DNA of 64,000 nt from assembly GCF_018531465.1 (NCBI RefSeq), contig NZ_JAHDTF010000013.1, forward strand, positions 211,905 through 275,904, given 5' to 3'. Origin of the DNA: Sphaerisporangium fuscum. GTDB taxonomy: Bacteria; Actinomycetota; Actinomycetes; Streptosporangiales; Streptosporangiaceae. Of the stretch, positions 26,688-35,017 are shown one piece after another. How positions within the stretch are numbered: the first letter of the stretch is position 1; every line of letters starts with the position of its first letter. The position numbers and the translations under genes were made by a program. Under the pieces are notes generated by a model. The model made no database searches and was not told the origin of the DNA. It worked only from the letters and a program-made list of their open reading frames with translations.

Positions 26688-27101
26688 ATGGTCCCTGTTT
26701 TCGACGCGTCGGCCGCGCAGCATCAGCTGGTGCCGGGCGAACTGGCGGCCGCGGTCGAGGCGTTCCTGTCCGGATGGACGGCGCGGACGGGCATCCCCGT
26801 CGAGGTCTGGGCGCTGCCTCCCGCCGGCGTGGTGCCGCACGAGGCCGCCGTCGTCGCCTATCACGTGCTCGTCGACGCGTTCAACGGTGTCCAGGACGCC
26901 CAGCGGGTGTCGGTGGCGCTCACCGCGGGCAGGGCGCTGAGGCTCACCGTCTCCTATGAGGGCCGTGCGACCGTCCCGGGACACGGCGAGGCCCGCCTGC
27001 GCGCCCGGGCCGCCGAGCTCGGCGGGGTGTACTCCACCACGGTCACGGCGGGCACGGCCACCACGGTCAGTCTCGAACTCCCCCTGGCCGCGTCCCGCTG
27101 A
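26688..27101 (+). CDS. stand-alone histidine-kinase-like ATPase domain (degenerate)
   Basis: A 137-residue protein shaped like the C-terminal ATP domain of a NarL-type sensor kinase (HATPase_c). It keeps the helix before the N-box (YHVLVDAFNGVQDAQRVSVALTAG), the central strand (LRLTVSYEG) and the last helix and strand (ARAAELGGVYSTTV to VSLELPLA). The critical residues are gone: the N-box Glu/Asn region reads VDAFNG, and the DxGxG ATP-lid motif reads SYEGRA. It has no phosphoacceptor or receiver. It likely binds no ATP and may act as an anti-factor or be a relic. ATG 26688 has AAGGA five bases before it. Confidence 0.55.
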   Translation: MVPVFDASAAQHQLVPGELAAAVEAFLSGWTARTGIPVEVWALPPAGVVPHEAAVVAYHVLVDAFNGVQDAQRVSVALTAGRALRLTVSYEGRATVPGHGEARLRARAAELGGVYSTTVTAGTATTVSLELPLAASR

Positions 27102-27154
27102 TCAGGCCGCCGGCCCCGCTCACAGCCGGCGGAGCACCGCGTGCCGGAAGGCGC

Positions 27155-27850
27155 TCATCCGCTGCGGCGGAGCAGCAGCGGCGCGAACCGATCACGGGCG
27201 CGGCTCCGGAAGTCGGCCGTGTCGTTCACGCGAGGGAACGACACGGCGGGCACCGGCACCTCCAGGAACTCGCACAGCGGCTCCCAGCCCTGCGCGACCT
27301 CGTACACCAGGAGCCGCTCGGGCGGGATCGCGGCCTTCACCTCGGCGATGTGCGCGGTGAAGATCTTCAGGGCGTGCTCGCGGTCGTCGAGGCGGCCGTC
27401 GAAGACCCGCTGGTCGACCGTCAGTGACGCCATGGTGGTGAACGCCGCGAAGTCGGTGCCGAGCAGGGACGAGATGCCCCGCATCAGCCTGCCGCCCGCG
27501 GTGGAGCCGCGCCGGCGCTGCTGGAGGATGGTGGCCTCCATGCTGGCGTACCACCGCTCGGGGTCGCGCACGGTCAGCAGGACCTTGGCCTCGGGATAGG
27601 CGTCCGCGAGCTCCCGCCAGTAGGCGGCGGCCGGCCAGTCGACGCAGGAGTCGTAGCCGCCCAGGACGTCGTCCCAGTTCACCGGCCGCCCCCGCGCGAT
27701 CTCCAGCCAGCGGCGGATCTGGCCGGGGCGCTCGATCACCTCCGTCATGTGGTGGCACGGCCCGAAGCCGAGCATCTCCAGGGCCGTCTTCGAGGAAAGC
27801 GTTCCGGTACGGCCGAACCCGGCGCCGATGACTCGCATAATTCGCACCAT
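27155..27850 (-). CDS. sulfotransferase-family protein
   Basis: A 231-residue protein of the Sulfotransfer_4 group. The N-terminal P-loop-like GAGFGRTGTLSSK (residues 8-20) binds the 5'-phosphosulfate part of PAPS, and VRDPERWYAS further on holds the 3'-phosphate loop. The tail (FPRVNDTADFRSRARDRF) is typical of the family. The acceptor is unknown; actinomycete members act on small molecules or glycans, but some lack proven activity. A shorter start at MRVIGAG (27838) is possible. It reads convergent with the ATPase-like gene upstream. Confidence 0.82.
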   Translation of the reverse strand: MVRIMRVIGAGFGRTGTLSSKTALEMLGFGPCHHMTEVIERPGQIRRWLEIARGRPVNWDDVLGGYDSCVDWPAAAYWRELADAYPEAKVLLTVRDPERWYASMEATILQQRRRGSTAGGRLMRGISSLLGTDFAAFTTMASLTVDQRVFDGRLDDREHALKIFTAHIAEVKAAIPPERLLVYEVAQGWEPLCEFLEVPVPAVSFPRVNDTADFRSRARDRFAPLLLRRSG

Positions 27851-27955
27851 TCCGATCGGGAACTGCTCAATGCGTCTCCAAGCAATGTCGCATCGGCGGT
27901 GCGGTACGGCAACGGCGCCCTCCCCTTGCCGGGACGGCGGACTCCCGGCCTCCGC

Positions 27956-28423
27956 TCAGGAGGCCGCCGGGGCGGCCTGGGCGGCCGGCAGGCGGTGGAC
28001 GGCCTCGACCAGCGGCGCCAGCTCGGGGATGCGCTCGGCCTCGGCCAGGGCCTTGACGAGGACGGCGTCGTGGGCGGGCCGGGCGCGGTTGAGGAGCTCC
28101 CATCCGTCGGGGGTGAGCTCGGTGTAGATGCCGCGCCGGTCGTCCTGGCACAGGATGCGGGTCAGCAGCCCGCGGTCCTGCAGGCGGTTGACCAGGCGGG
28201 TGGTGGCGCTGCTGGACAGCGCCGCGGCCCGCGCGAGCTGCTGCATGCGCATGTGCCAGCCGTCCTGCCGCGACAGGGCGTCCAGCACGGTGTACTCGAC
28301 GACGGACAGCTCGTGGCCCGTCTGCAGCTCCCGTTCGAGCGCGGACTCGATCAGCCCGTGGAGTGCCGCCAGAGTGCGCCAGCCCTGCGCGCGGACCTCG
28401 ACGGCGTCGTCGGCGATGCCCAT
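27956..28423 (-). CDS. MarR-family transcriptional regulator
   Basis: A 155-residue winged-helix regulator of the MarR family. The core reads RMQQLARAAALSSSATTRLVNRLQDRGLL (about residues 60-88) with wing DDRRGIYTELTPDGWELL. The helices at each end form the dimer interface. It is divergent from the MFS exporter gene with about 155 bases between starts, so it likely controls that exporter through ligand-sensitive repression. No ligand can be named from sequence. Confidence 0.9.
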   Translation of the reverse strand: MGIADDAVEVRAQGWRTLAALHGLIESALERELQTGHELSVVEYTVLDALSRQDGWHMRMQQLARAAALSSSATTRLVNRLQDRGLLTRILCQDDRRGIYTELTPDGWELLNRARPAHDAVLVKALAEAERIPELAPLVEAVHRLPAAQAAPAAS

Positions 28424-28484
28424 GACAGCTCCTCCTCACGGCCGCCCACCCGGGGCGGACATCCACCTCTGCACGGCAGTCTAC

Positions 28485-28575
28485 GAGCACGGAGCAATAA
28501 ACGGCGCATGCAAGTATATTGTTGCGTACGCCGCTAGTTGCAGACGCGGCATATTGCTTCATGCACGGAAGGAAT
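28485..28575. promoter_or_regulatory. AT-rich divergent control region of MarR/MFS
   Basis: In an otherwise GC-rich region this stretch is rich in A and T. It holds GCAA-N8-TTGC (28510-28525) and separated GCAATA/TATTGC half-sites (28493 and 28551). These are reasonable MarR operator and promoter candidates, but no single palindrome is convincing. Confidence 0.4.
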
Positions 28576-28579
28576 CGGC

Positions 28580-29770
28580 ATGCCCATCGGCTTGCTCGCC
28601 CTCGCCATCGGGGGCTTCGGCATCGGACTCACGGAGTTCGTCATCGCGGGCCTCCTGCCCGAGGTCGCCAGGGAGTTCGGCGTCACCGAGGCGGTGGCCG
28701 GCTGGCTGATCTCGGGATACGCCCTCAGCGTCGCGGTCGGGGCCGTCGCCCTGACGGCCGCCGCGACCAGGTTCGACCGCAAGCACGTCCTGCTCGGGCT
28801 GATGGTGCTGTTCATCATCGGCAACCTGCTGTCGGCCGTCGCGCCCGGTTACGGGGTGATGATGCTGGGCCGCGTGGTGGCGGCGCTGTGCCACGGCGCG
28901 TTCTTCGGCATCGGCTCGGTGGTGGCGGCCGACATGGTGGCCCCCAGCAAGCGGGCCGGCGCGATCGCGATGATGTTCGCCGGCCTCACCACCGCGAACG
29001 TCCTCGGCGTGCCGTTCGGCACCTTCCTCGGGCAGCAGTTCGGCTGGAGGTCGACGTTCTGGGCCATCACCGCCATCGGCGTGGTCGCGCTGATCGGCAT
29101 CGCCCTCCTGGTGTCCTCCACCCGCTCGGACGGCGGTGGCGGGCTGCGCGGCGAGCTGGCCGCCTTCGCCCACCCGCAGGTCTGGTTCTCCCTGGTCGTG
29201 ACGGTGCTCGGCTTCGGCGGGATGTTCGGCGCCTTCACCTACATCGCCTACACGCTGACCGAGGTGAGCGGGTTCGCCGCCGGGGCGGTGCCGTGGCTGC
29301 TCGTCCTGTTCGGCGCGGGCCTGTTCGCGGGGAACTACGCCGGGGGCAAGGCGGCCGACCGGTCGGTGCCGGTCACGCTGATCACGGTCCTGCTCGCCCT
29401 GACCGCCGTGCTCGCCGTCTTCGCCCTCACCGCGCACAGCCAGGTGATGACCACGATCTCGCTCGTCCTGATGGGCGCCTTCGGATTCGCCACCGTGCCG
29501 GGACTCCAGATGCGGATCATGCACTACGCCGACCGCGCCCCCACCCTCGCCTCCGGGGCCAACATCGCCGCCTTCAACATCGGCAACGCCGTCGGCGCCT
29601 GGATCGGCGGTCTCACCCTCGCCGCCGGCCTGGGATTCACCGCCCCCATCTGGGCGGGCGCCGCCCTCACCCTGGCCGGCCTCGCGGTCCTCCTGGCCGC
29701 CACCGCCCTGGCGGCCCGCCGCTCCGCCCACCCGGCACCGGGAGGACGGCGCGAACCCGTCACCGGCTGA
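28580..29770 (+). CDS. MFS exporter (AraJ/YdhP-like)
   Basis: A 396-residue twelve-helix major-facilitator protein of the drug/arabinose-exporter group. The loop motif AVGAVALTAAATRFDRKHVLL after helix 2 and the PG-containing helix 5 fit the family; helices span the whole length without long loops. ATG 28580 is preceded by AAGGA at six bases. Divergent MarR control suggests export of a toxic small molecule. Substrate unknown. Confidence 0.88.
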   Translation: MPIGLLALAIGGFGIGLTEFVIAGLLPEVAREFGVTEAVAGWLISGYALSVAVGAVALTAAATRFDRKHVLLGLMVLFIIGNLLSAVAPGYGVMMLGRVVAALCHGAFFGIGSVVAADMVAPSKRAGAIAMMFAGLTTANVLGVPFGTFLGQQFGWRSTFWAITAIGVVALIGIALLVSSTRSDGGGGLRGELAAFAHPQVWFSLVVTVLGFGGMFGAFTYIAYTLTEVSGFAAGAVPWLLVLFGAGLFAGNYAGGKAADRSVPVTLITVLLALTAVLAVFALTAHSQVMTTISLVLMGAFGFATVPGLQMRIMHYADRAPTLASGANIAAFNIGNAVGAWIGGLTLAAGLGFTAPIWAGAALTLAGLAVLLAATALAARRSAHPAPGGRREPVTG

Positions 29771-29814
29771 GGTCCCGTGACCGGCCCGCCTCGTGAGCCG
29801 GCCCGGAGCGAGGC

Positions 29815-30515
29815 TCAGCGCGGCGCGTCCGCCTCGCTCAGCCTCTCGCACAGCTCCCAGACGGCCTTCCGGTTGCGCTCGTCCACGGCCGCGGGCGGCC
29901 AGGCGGCGGGCCTGCCGTGGGAGTCGAAGTACCTGCCGGTGACGCCCTCCACCTCGGGCTGGACGCGAGATGGACGCTCGACCGCGCCGCCTTGCCCACG
30001 TCCGCCAGGAGGACCGGCCCCAGCAGCCGGACCAGCGGCGCGACGGGCCGGTACGCCAGCGGGAACGCCCGCACGGGCAGCGCCCGGTTGCCCGGGGTGG
30101 AGGCGTGTCCGGGGTAGGCGACGTTGACGGTGATCCCGCTGCCCGCCACCCGCTCGGCCAACGTCAGGCTCATCGCCATCATGATGACCTTCGTGTGGTT
30201 GTACTGCGAGAACGTCCACCCCAGGTAGCGCTTCTCGCCCTGGAGGTCGCCGAGGTCGATCGGCCCGCGCGGAATGCCGCCGGTGATGTTGATCACTCTC
30301 GCGGGGGCGCCGGCGCCGAGCAGGGGCACCAGCGAACGCGTGAGGGTGAACGGCGCCAGGACGTTCACCGCGAAGGTCTTCTCGACGCCGTCCTCGGCGC
30401 GACGCGCGTCCCGTCCCACCACGATGACGTGGGCGCCCAGCCTCGCCAGCCCACGCGCCGTCTCCATGCCGATCCCGCCGGTGCCGCCGGTCACCAGGAC
30501 TCTCTTACCGCGCAT
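29815..30515 (-). pseudogene. short-chain dehydrogenase pseudogene (frameshift plus internal deletion)
   Basis: The gene starts well (GGAGGA before ATG 30515, MRGKRVLVTGGTGGIG as Rossmann start) and keeps the Tyr-x3-Lys pair (QYNHTKVIMM). Two faults are visible. After VIVVGRDARRA it jumps directly to EDGVEKTFAVNV, so about 45-50 residues that normally include the NNAG motif and the cofactor acidic residue are missing. Near base 29957 one base is lost: SVHLASSP continues in another frame as EVEGVTGRYFDSHG to the natural end (DERNRKAVWELCERL). The length, 701, is not a multiple of three. It is divergent from an intact TetR gene. Confidence 0.8.
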
Positions 30516-30537
30516 CTCGTCCTCCTCCACCGCTGTT

Positions 30538-30569
30538 GTCACTCGATGACGATAGTGGCACTCGATGAC
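30538..30569. promoter_or_regulatory. paired operators between SDR pseudogene and TetR
   Basis: GTCACTCGATGAC (30538-30550) and GGCACTCGATGAC (30557-30569) are near-identical, each palindromic around CTCGA, and 19 bases apart. They sit between the divergent starts, 18 bases before the tetR ATG, as expected for an autoregulated TetR site. Confidence 0.7.
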
Positions 30570-30587
30570 AAGAGTAAACTGCGGTGC

Positions 30588-31169
30588 ATGGAAGGACTGC
30601 GTGAGCGCACGCGACAGGCGATGCGGGCCGAGCTCGCCGAGATCGCCCTGCGGATGTTCCTGGAGCGGGGATTCGAGGAGACGACGGTGGACGACATCGC
30701 CCGGGAGGCGGGCATGTCGAAACGCACCTTCTTCCGCTACTTCCCCTCGAAGGAGGACGTCGTCTTCGGCGACGCCGACGACCTGGGCGAACAGGTGGCA
30801 CAGGAGATCCGCGCCCGCCCGCCCGGCGAGGATCCCTGGGAGAGCCTGCGCGTCGTGCTCGGCCGATGGGAGGGGCGGATCGACGCGTGCGCGCAGGAGC
30901 TGGCGAACCTCCGGCTGATCGAGTCCACGCCGTCCCTGAAGGCGCGCATGCAGCACAAGCGCGACGGGCTGCGCCGGCGGATCGCCGAGGCCGTGCGGGA
31001 CCGGCCCGGCGCCGAGCTCGACGCCTTCACCGCCGAGCTGCTGACCGGCGCGGCCGGAGCCGCGCTCGACACCGTCGCGCGGGAATGGATGCGCTCCGGC
31101 GGCACGGCCGACCGCGCCGCGCTCCTCGACCGCGCCTTCACCCTGCTCGCCCCCGCCGCGAAACCCTGA
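30588..31169 (+). CDS. TetR-family regulator (AcrR-type)
   Basis: A 193-residue TetR regulator. The HTH (TTVDDIAREAGMSKRTFFRY) is at residues 27-46 and is strong. The C-terminal domain is the usual helical type with no recognisable ligand motif. ATG 30588 follows the paired CACTCGATGAC operators. Since the divergent target is a pseudogene, this regulator may now control something else or be a leftover. Confidence 0.88.
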   Translation: MEGLRERTRQAMRAELAEIALRMFLERGFEETTVDDIAREAGMSKRTFFRYFPSKEDVVFGDADDLGEQVAQEIRARPPGEDPWESLRVVLGRWEGRIDACAQELANLRLIESTPSLKARMQHKRDGLRRRIAEAVRDRPGAELDAFTAELLTGAAGAALDTVAREWMRSGGTADRAALLDRAFTLLAPAAKP

Positions 31170-31193
31170 GTGCGCCGGGGGCGGGGCGCGTCC

Positions 31194-32375
31194 TCAGCCG
31201 ACGACCGGGGCGCCGTCCTTCCAGACGCGCGCGACGAGGGGGACGCCGGGGCGGTAGGACAGGTGCACGTACGAGGGCGCGTCCAGCAGCACGACGTCGG
31301 CGCGGCCCCCGGGGGCCAGCCGGCCCACGTCGGTGCGGCGCAGCGCCCGGGCGCCGCCCATCGTCGCCGCCCACACCGCCTCGGCCGGGGTCATGTTCAT
31401 GTCGCGGACGGCGAGGGCGACGCAGAAGGGGATGTTGGTGGTGTAGCTCGACCCTGGGTTGCAGTCGGCGGCCAGCGCCAGCGTGACGCCCGCGTCGAGC
31501 AGCCGCCGCGCGTCCGGGTACGGCGAGCGGGTGGAGAACTCCGCGCCGGGCAGCAGCGTCGCCACCGTCTCGCTCGACGCCAGCGCCTCCACGTCGGCGT
31601 CGGTCAGGTGCGTCACGTGGTCGGCGGACGCCGCGCCCAGCTCGACCGCGATCGCCACTCCCGGCCCGGTCCCGAGCTGCCCGGCGTGCACGCGCGGGAC
31701 GAGCCCGCGTTCCTTGCCCGCCGCCAGGATCGCCCTGGTCTGGTCGCCGTCGAAGGCGCCCCGCTCGCAGAAGACGTCGATCCACCGGGCGTGCGGCGCG
31801 CACGCCTCCAGCATCGGCCCCCGCACGAGCTCGACGTAGGCGTCGGGGTCGTCGGCGTACTCGGGCGGCACCACGTGCGCGCCCAGGTAGGTCACCTCGT
31901 GGGTGTACTCGGCGGCCAGGCGCAGGCTCCGCGCCTCGTGCTCGACCGTCAGGCCGTACCCGGACTTGCACTCCACCGTGGTCGTGCCCGACCGGAGCGC
32001 CTCGGCGACCAGCCGCCGCACGTTGGCGCGCAGCTCCTGGTCGGTCGCCTTCCGCGTCGCGGCGACCGTGGTGCGGATGCCGCCCGCGGTGTACGGGCGG
32101 CCGGACATGCGGGCCTCGAACTCGGCCGTCCGGTCCCCGGCGAACACCAGGTGCGCGTGGCTGTCCACGAACCCGGGGACGACGGCCCGCCCGGCCGCGT
32201 CGAACCGCTCGCGCGCTGCCCCCTCGGGGATCCGGGCGCGCGGCCCCGCCCACACGACCAGGCCGTCCTCGACGACGAGGGCGGCGTCCTCCACCAGGCC
32301 GAGCGCCCCCTCGCCGAGGCCGGGGTCGTTGGTGACCAGGGAACCGATGTTGTCGATGAGGAGGGAAGGGCTCAT
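31194..32375 (-). CDS. hutI: imidazolonepropionase
   Basis: A 393-residue amidohydrolase of the histidine pathway, converting imidazolonepropionate to formiminoglutamate. Metal ligands are seen in DSHAHLVFAGD (HxH), RVHAGQLG and AADCNPGSS, and the substrate motif is SGRPYTAGGIRTTV. ATG 32375 overlaps the hutF stop (ATGA), so they are coupled. It is the last gene of a five-gene minus-strand operon (regulator, hutU, M20 enzyme, hutF, hutI). Confidence 0.93.
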   Translation of the reverse strand: MSPSLLIDNIGSLVTNDPGLGEGALGLVEDAALVVEDGLVVWAGPRARIPEGAARERFDAAGRAVVPGFVDSHAHLVFAGDRTAEFEARMSGRPYTAGGIRTTVAATRKATDQELRANVRRLVAEALRSGTTTVECKSGYGLTVEHEARSLRLAAEYTHEVTYLGAHVVPPEYADDPDAYVELVRGPMLEACAPHARWIDVFCERGAFDGDQTRAILAAGKERGLVPRVHAGQLGTGPGVAIAVELGAASADHVTHLTDADVEALASSETVATLLPGAEFSTRSPYPDARRLLDAGVTLALAADCNPGSSYTTNIPFCVALAVRDMNMTPAEAVWAATMGGARALRRTDVGRLAPGGRADVVLLDAPSYVHLSYRPGVPLVARVWKDGAPVVG

Positions 32376-33748
32376 GCGCGGTCTCCAGTGGTCTCCTTGA
32401 CGGCGGGCTCCCCGGTGACCTCGGCGATCGCGGAGGCCAGGGCCGCCGGGACGTCCTGGACCAGAAGGTGCCGCCCGCCGGACACGATGTGGCGGCCACC
32501 GGACACCACCTCGCGGACGTCGGCGGCCGTGGCGGCGAAGACCACCGACTCCAGCAGCGCGCCGGCGGGCGAGCCGGCCAGCCGTACCGAGTCGAGCCCG
32601 ACGGTCACCAGGTCGGCCGGGGCGCCGGGCTCGATGCGGCCGGCGCCGGGCCAGCCGAGCGAGGCGTGACCGTCGGCGGTGGCGGCGCGCAGCAGGTCGG
32701 CGGCGAGCCAGTGCCCGCGGTGACGGGAGGCGAGCCGCTCGTCCAGTTCCACGGCGCGGGCCTCCTCCAGCAGGTCCACGACGGCGTTGCTGTCGCTGCC
32801 GAGCGAGATCGGCGAGCCGGCGTCGGCGAGCGACCGCGCCGGGCCGATCCCGTCGGCCAGGTCGCGTTCGGTGGTCGGGCACATGCAGACGCACGTGCGG
32901 GAGCCGCCGAGCAGTGTGATGTCGCCGGTGGTGAGGTGGGTGGCGTGCACGGCCGTGGACAGCGGGCCGAGCGCGCCGTGCTCGTCCAGCAGCGCCGTGG
33001 GGGTACGGCCGTAGGCCGACAGGCAGGCCTCGTTCTCCGCCACCTGCTCGGAGAGGTGGAAGTGCAGCGGCGCCTCCCGGTCGCGGGCCCAGCCGGCGAC
33101 CACGTCCACGTCATCCGGCGCCACCGCCCGCACCGAATGGACGGCGGCGCCGATCCTGGCGTGCCCGCCGCCCTTGAGCTCCGCGGCGCGCTCGGCCCAG
33201 GCGGCGGCGTCGGCGTCACCGAACCGCGTCTGGGGCCCTTCCAGCGGCATCCCGAACCCGCCGCGCAGGTAGCAGGTGTCGAGGAGGGTGATGCGGATGC
33301 CCGCCTCGGCCGCGGCCGCGACCAGCGCCTCCCCCATCGCGTTGGGCGAGGCGTACCGGCGTCCCGCCGCGTCGTGGTGCACGTAGTGGAACTCCCCGAC
33401 GCACGTCACCCCGGCGAGCGCCATCTCGGCGTAGGCGGCCCGGGCGAGGGCGTGGTAGGTGTCGGGCGTCAGGCGGGCGGCCACGGCGTACATCTGCCGG
33501 CGCCAGGTCCAGAACGTGCCGCGCTCGCGCTGGGTGCGCCCGCGCAGCGCCCGGTGGAAGGCGTGGGAGTGCGCGTTGGCCAGGCCGGGCAGCGTGAGGC
33601 CGCGCAGGTGGACGGCTCCGGGCGGCGCCGCGGGCACCCCCTGCCGTACGGCCGTGACGTGCCCGCCGCCGGTCTCGACGACGACGCCCGCCGCGGCCGC
33701 GTCCCCGCCCAGCCACGCGTGGTCGGCGTAGTAGGTGGTCACCGGCAT
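32372..33748 (-). CDS. hutF: formimidoylglutamate deiminase
   Basis: A 458-residue amidohydrolase that turns N-formiminoglutamate into N-formylglutamate and ammonia. The metal motifs are NAHSHAFHRAL (HxH), HFHLSEQ, ATHLT and GSDSNAVVD. ATG 33748 overlaps the end of the preceding M20 gene by ten bases. The open frame continues upstream through that gene but is a shadow. The HutF route needs N-formylglutamate hydrolysis next, and no HutG is visible here. Confidence 0.92.
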   Translation of the reverse strand: MPVTTYYADHAWLGGDAAAAGVVVETGGGHVTAVRQGVPAAPPGAVHLRGLTLPGLANAHSHAFHRALRGRTQRERGTFWTWRRQMYAVAARLTPDTYHALARAAYAEMALAGVTCVGEFHYVHHDAAGRRYASPNAMGEALVAAAAEAGIRITLLDTCYLRGGFGMPLEGPQTRFGDADAAAWAERAAELKGGGHARIGAAVHSVRAVAPDDVDVVAGWARDREAPLHFHLSEQVAENEACLSAYGRTPTALLDEHGALGPLSTAVHATHLTTGDITLLGGSRTCVCMCPTTERDLADGIGPARSLADAGSPISLGSDSNAVVDLLEEARAVELDERLASRHRGHWLAADLLRAATADGHASLGWPGAGRIEPGAPADLVTVGLDSVRLAGSPAGALLESVVFAATAADVREVVSGGRHIVSGGRHLLVQDVPAALASAIAEVTGEPAVKETTGDRA

Positions 33749-34980
33749 GCCAGGTCCGAAAGGACGGCCGCCAGGGCGCTCACGCCGGCCAGGCAGTCGG
33801 CGGTGTCGGCGTGCTCGGCGGGGCTGTGGCTGACACCCGTGGGGTTGCGGACGAACAGCATGGCCGTCGGCACGCGGGCCGAAAGGATGCCGGCGTCGTG
33901 ACCCGCGCCCGTCGGCAGCGCCGGGGCCCCGCCGAGGACGGCCGCGATACGGTCGCGCAGCTCGTCGCCGAACTCCACCACCGGGGTGACGGACTCGGCC
34001 ACGACCTCCACCCGGACGCCGTGCCCGGCCGCGGCCGCGCGGGCCGCGCCGGCGATCTCGTCGACCATCGCCTCGACCGTCGCCGCGTCGGGCGCCCGCC
34101 CGTCGAGCCAGGCGTCGACCCGGGAGGGGATGGCGTTGGTGCCGTTGGGGTCCACGCGCACCTTGCCGAACGTCGCGAGCGCGCCCAGCCGCTCGGCCGC
34201 GCTCCTGGCGGCCAGGACGGTCGAGGCGAACGGCAGCATGGGATCGCGCCGGTCGGTCAGCCGCGTGGTCCCGGCGTGGTTGGCCTCCCCGTGGAAGGTG
34301 CAGCGCCACCGGCCGTGCGGCCAGATCGCGCTCGCCACGCCGACCGGCGCGCCGAGGTCGGCCAGGCCGCGTCCCTGCTCGATGTGGAGCTCGACGAAGG
34401 CGCCGATGCGGCTCAGGACCTCGTCGTCGCGGCCGATGGCGGCCGGGTCGGCGCCCGCCGCGCTCATGGCCTCGGCCAGCGTGACACCGTCGCCGTCGCG
34501 CAGCGCGCGGGCGTCGCCGGGGGCCAGGACGCCGGTCAGCAGACGGCTGCCCACGCACGCCACGCCGAAGCGGGCGCCCTCCTCGTCGGCGAAGTTCACC
34601 ACGGCGATCGGCCGCGCCGGCTCGACGCCCCTCTCGCGCAGCTCGTCGACCGCGAGGAACGCCGACACCACGCCGAGCGGCCCGTCGAAGGCGCCGCCGC
34701 CCGGCACGCTGTCCAGGTGGCTGCCGGTGACCACGGCGCCGGGGCCGGGGCGGCCCCACCAGGCCCACTGGTTGCCGTTGCGGTCGAGTTCGCACGTCAT
34801 GCCGCGCCGCGCCGCCTCGTCGGCGAACCAGCCGCGCAGGTCGAGGTCCACCGGCGTCCAGGCGAAGCGGCGGTAGCCGCCCGCTCCCCCGCCGCCGATC
34901 GCGGCCAGCTCGTCCCAGGTGCGCTCGAACCGGCGCAGGAGCGCACCGGCGGGCCGCCCCGCGAGCGGCGGCTTGGTCAC
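33739..34980 (-). CDS. M20-family amidohydrolase (allantoate amidohydrolase-like) in hut operon
   Basis: A 413-residue M20 peptidase-fold amidohydrolase. Two metal ions are expected from GSHLDSVPGGG (His), the Asp in AFDG, DEEGARF (Glu), ELHIEQG (His) and HSPAEHAD (His). Such proteins are usually annotated allantoate or N-carbamoyl-amino-acid hydrolase. Its position between hutU and hutF, with a ten-base overlap into hutF, argues for a step in histidine breakdown. The obvious gap is cleavage of N-formylglutamate, which has the same type of N-acyl group, but that is inference. The GTG at 34980 has GGGAGG before it. Confidence 0.85.
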   Translation of the reverse strand: MTKPPLAGRPAGALLRRFERTWDELAAIGGGGAGGYRRFAWTPVDLDLRGWFADEAARRGMTCELDRNGNQWAWWGRPGPGAVVTGSHLDSVPGGGAFDGPLGVVSAFLAVDELRERGVEPARPIAVVNFADEEGARFGVACVGSRLLTGVLAPGDARALRDGDGVTLAEAMSAAGADPAAIGRDDEVLSRIGAFVELHIEQGRGLADLGAPVGVASAIWPHGRWRCTFHGEANHAGTTRLTDRRDPMLPFASTVLAARSAAERLGALATFGKVRVDPNGTNAIPSRVDAWLDGRAPDAATVEAMVDEIAGAARAAAAGHGVRVEVVAESVTPVVEFGDELRDRIAAVLGGAPALPTGAGHDAGILSARVPTAMLFVRNPTGVSHSPAEHADTADCLAGVSALAAVLSDLACR

Positions 34981-35017
34981 GACGCCTCCCCGTGCCGGCG
35001 CGGAGCCGTCCCGGTGG

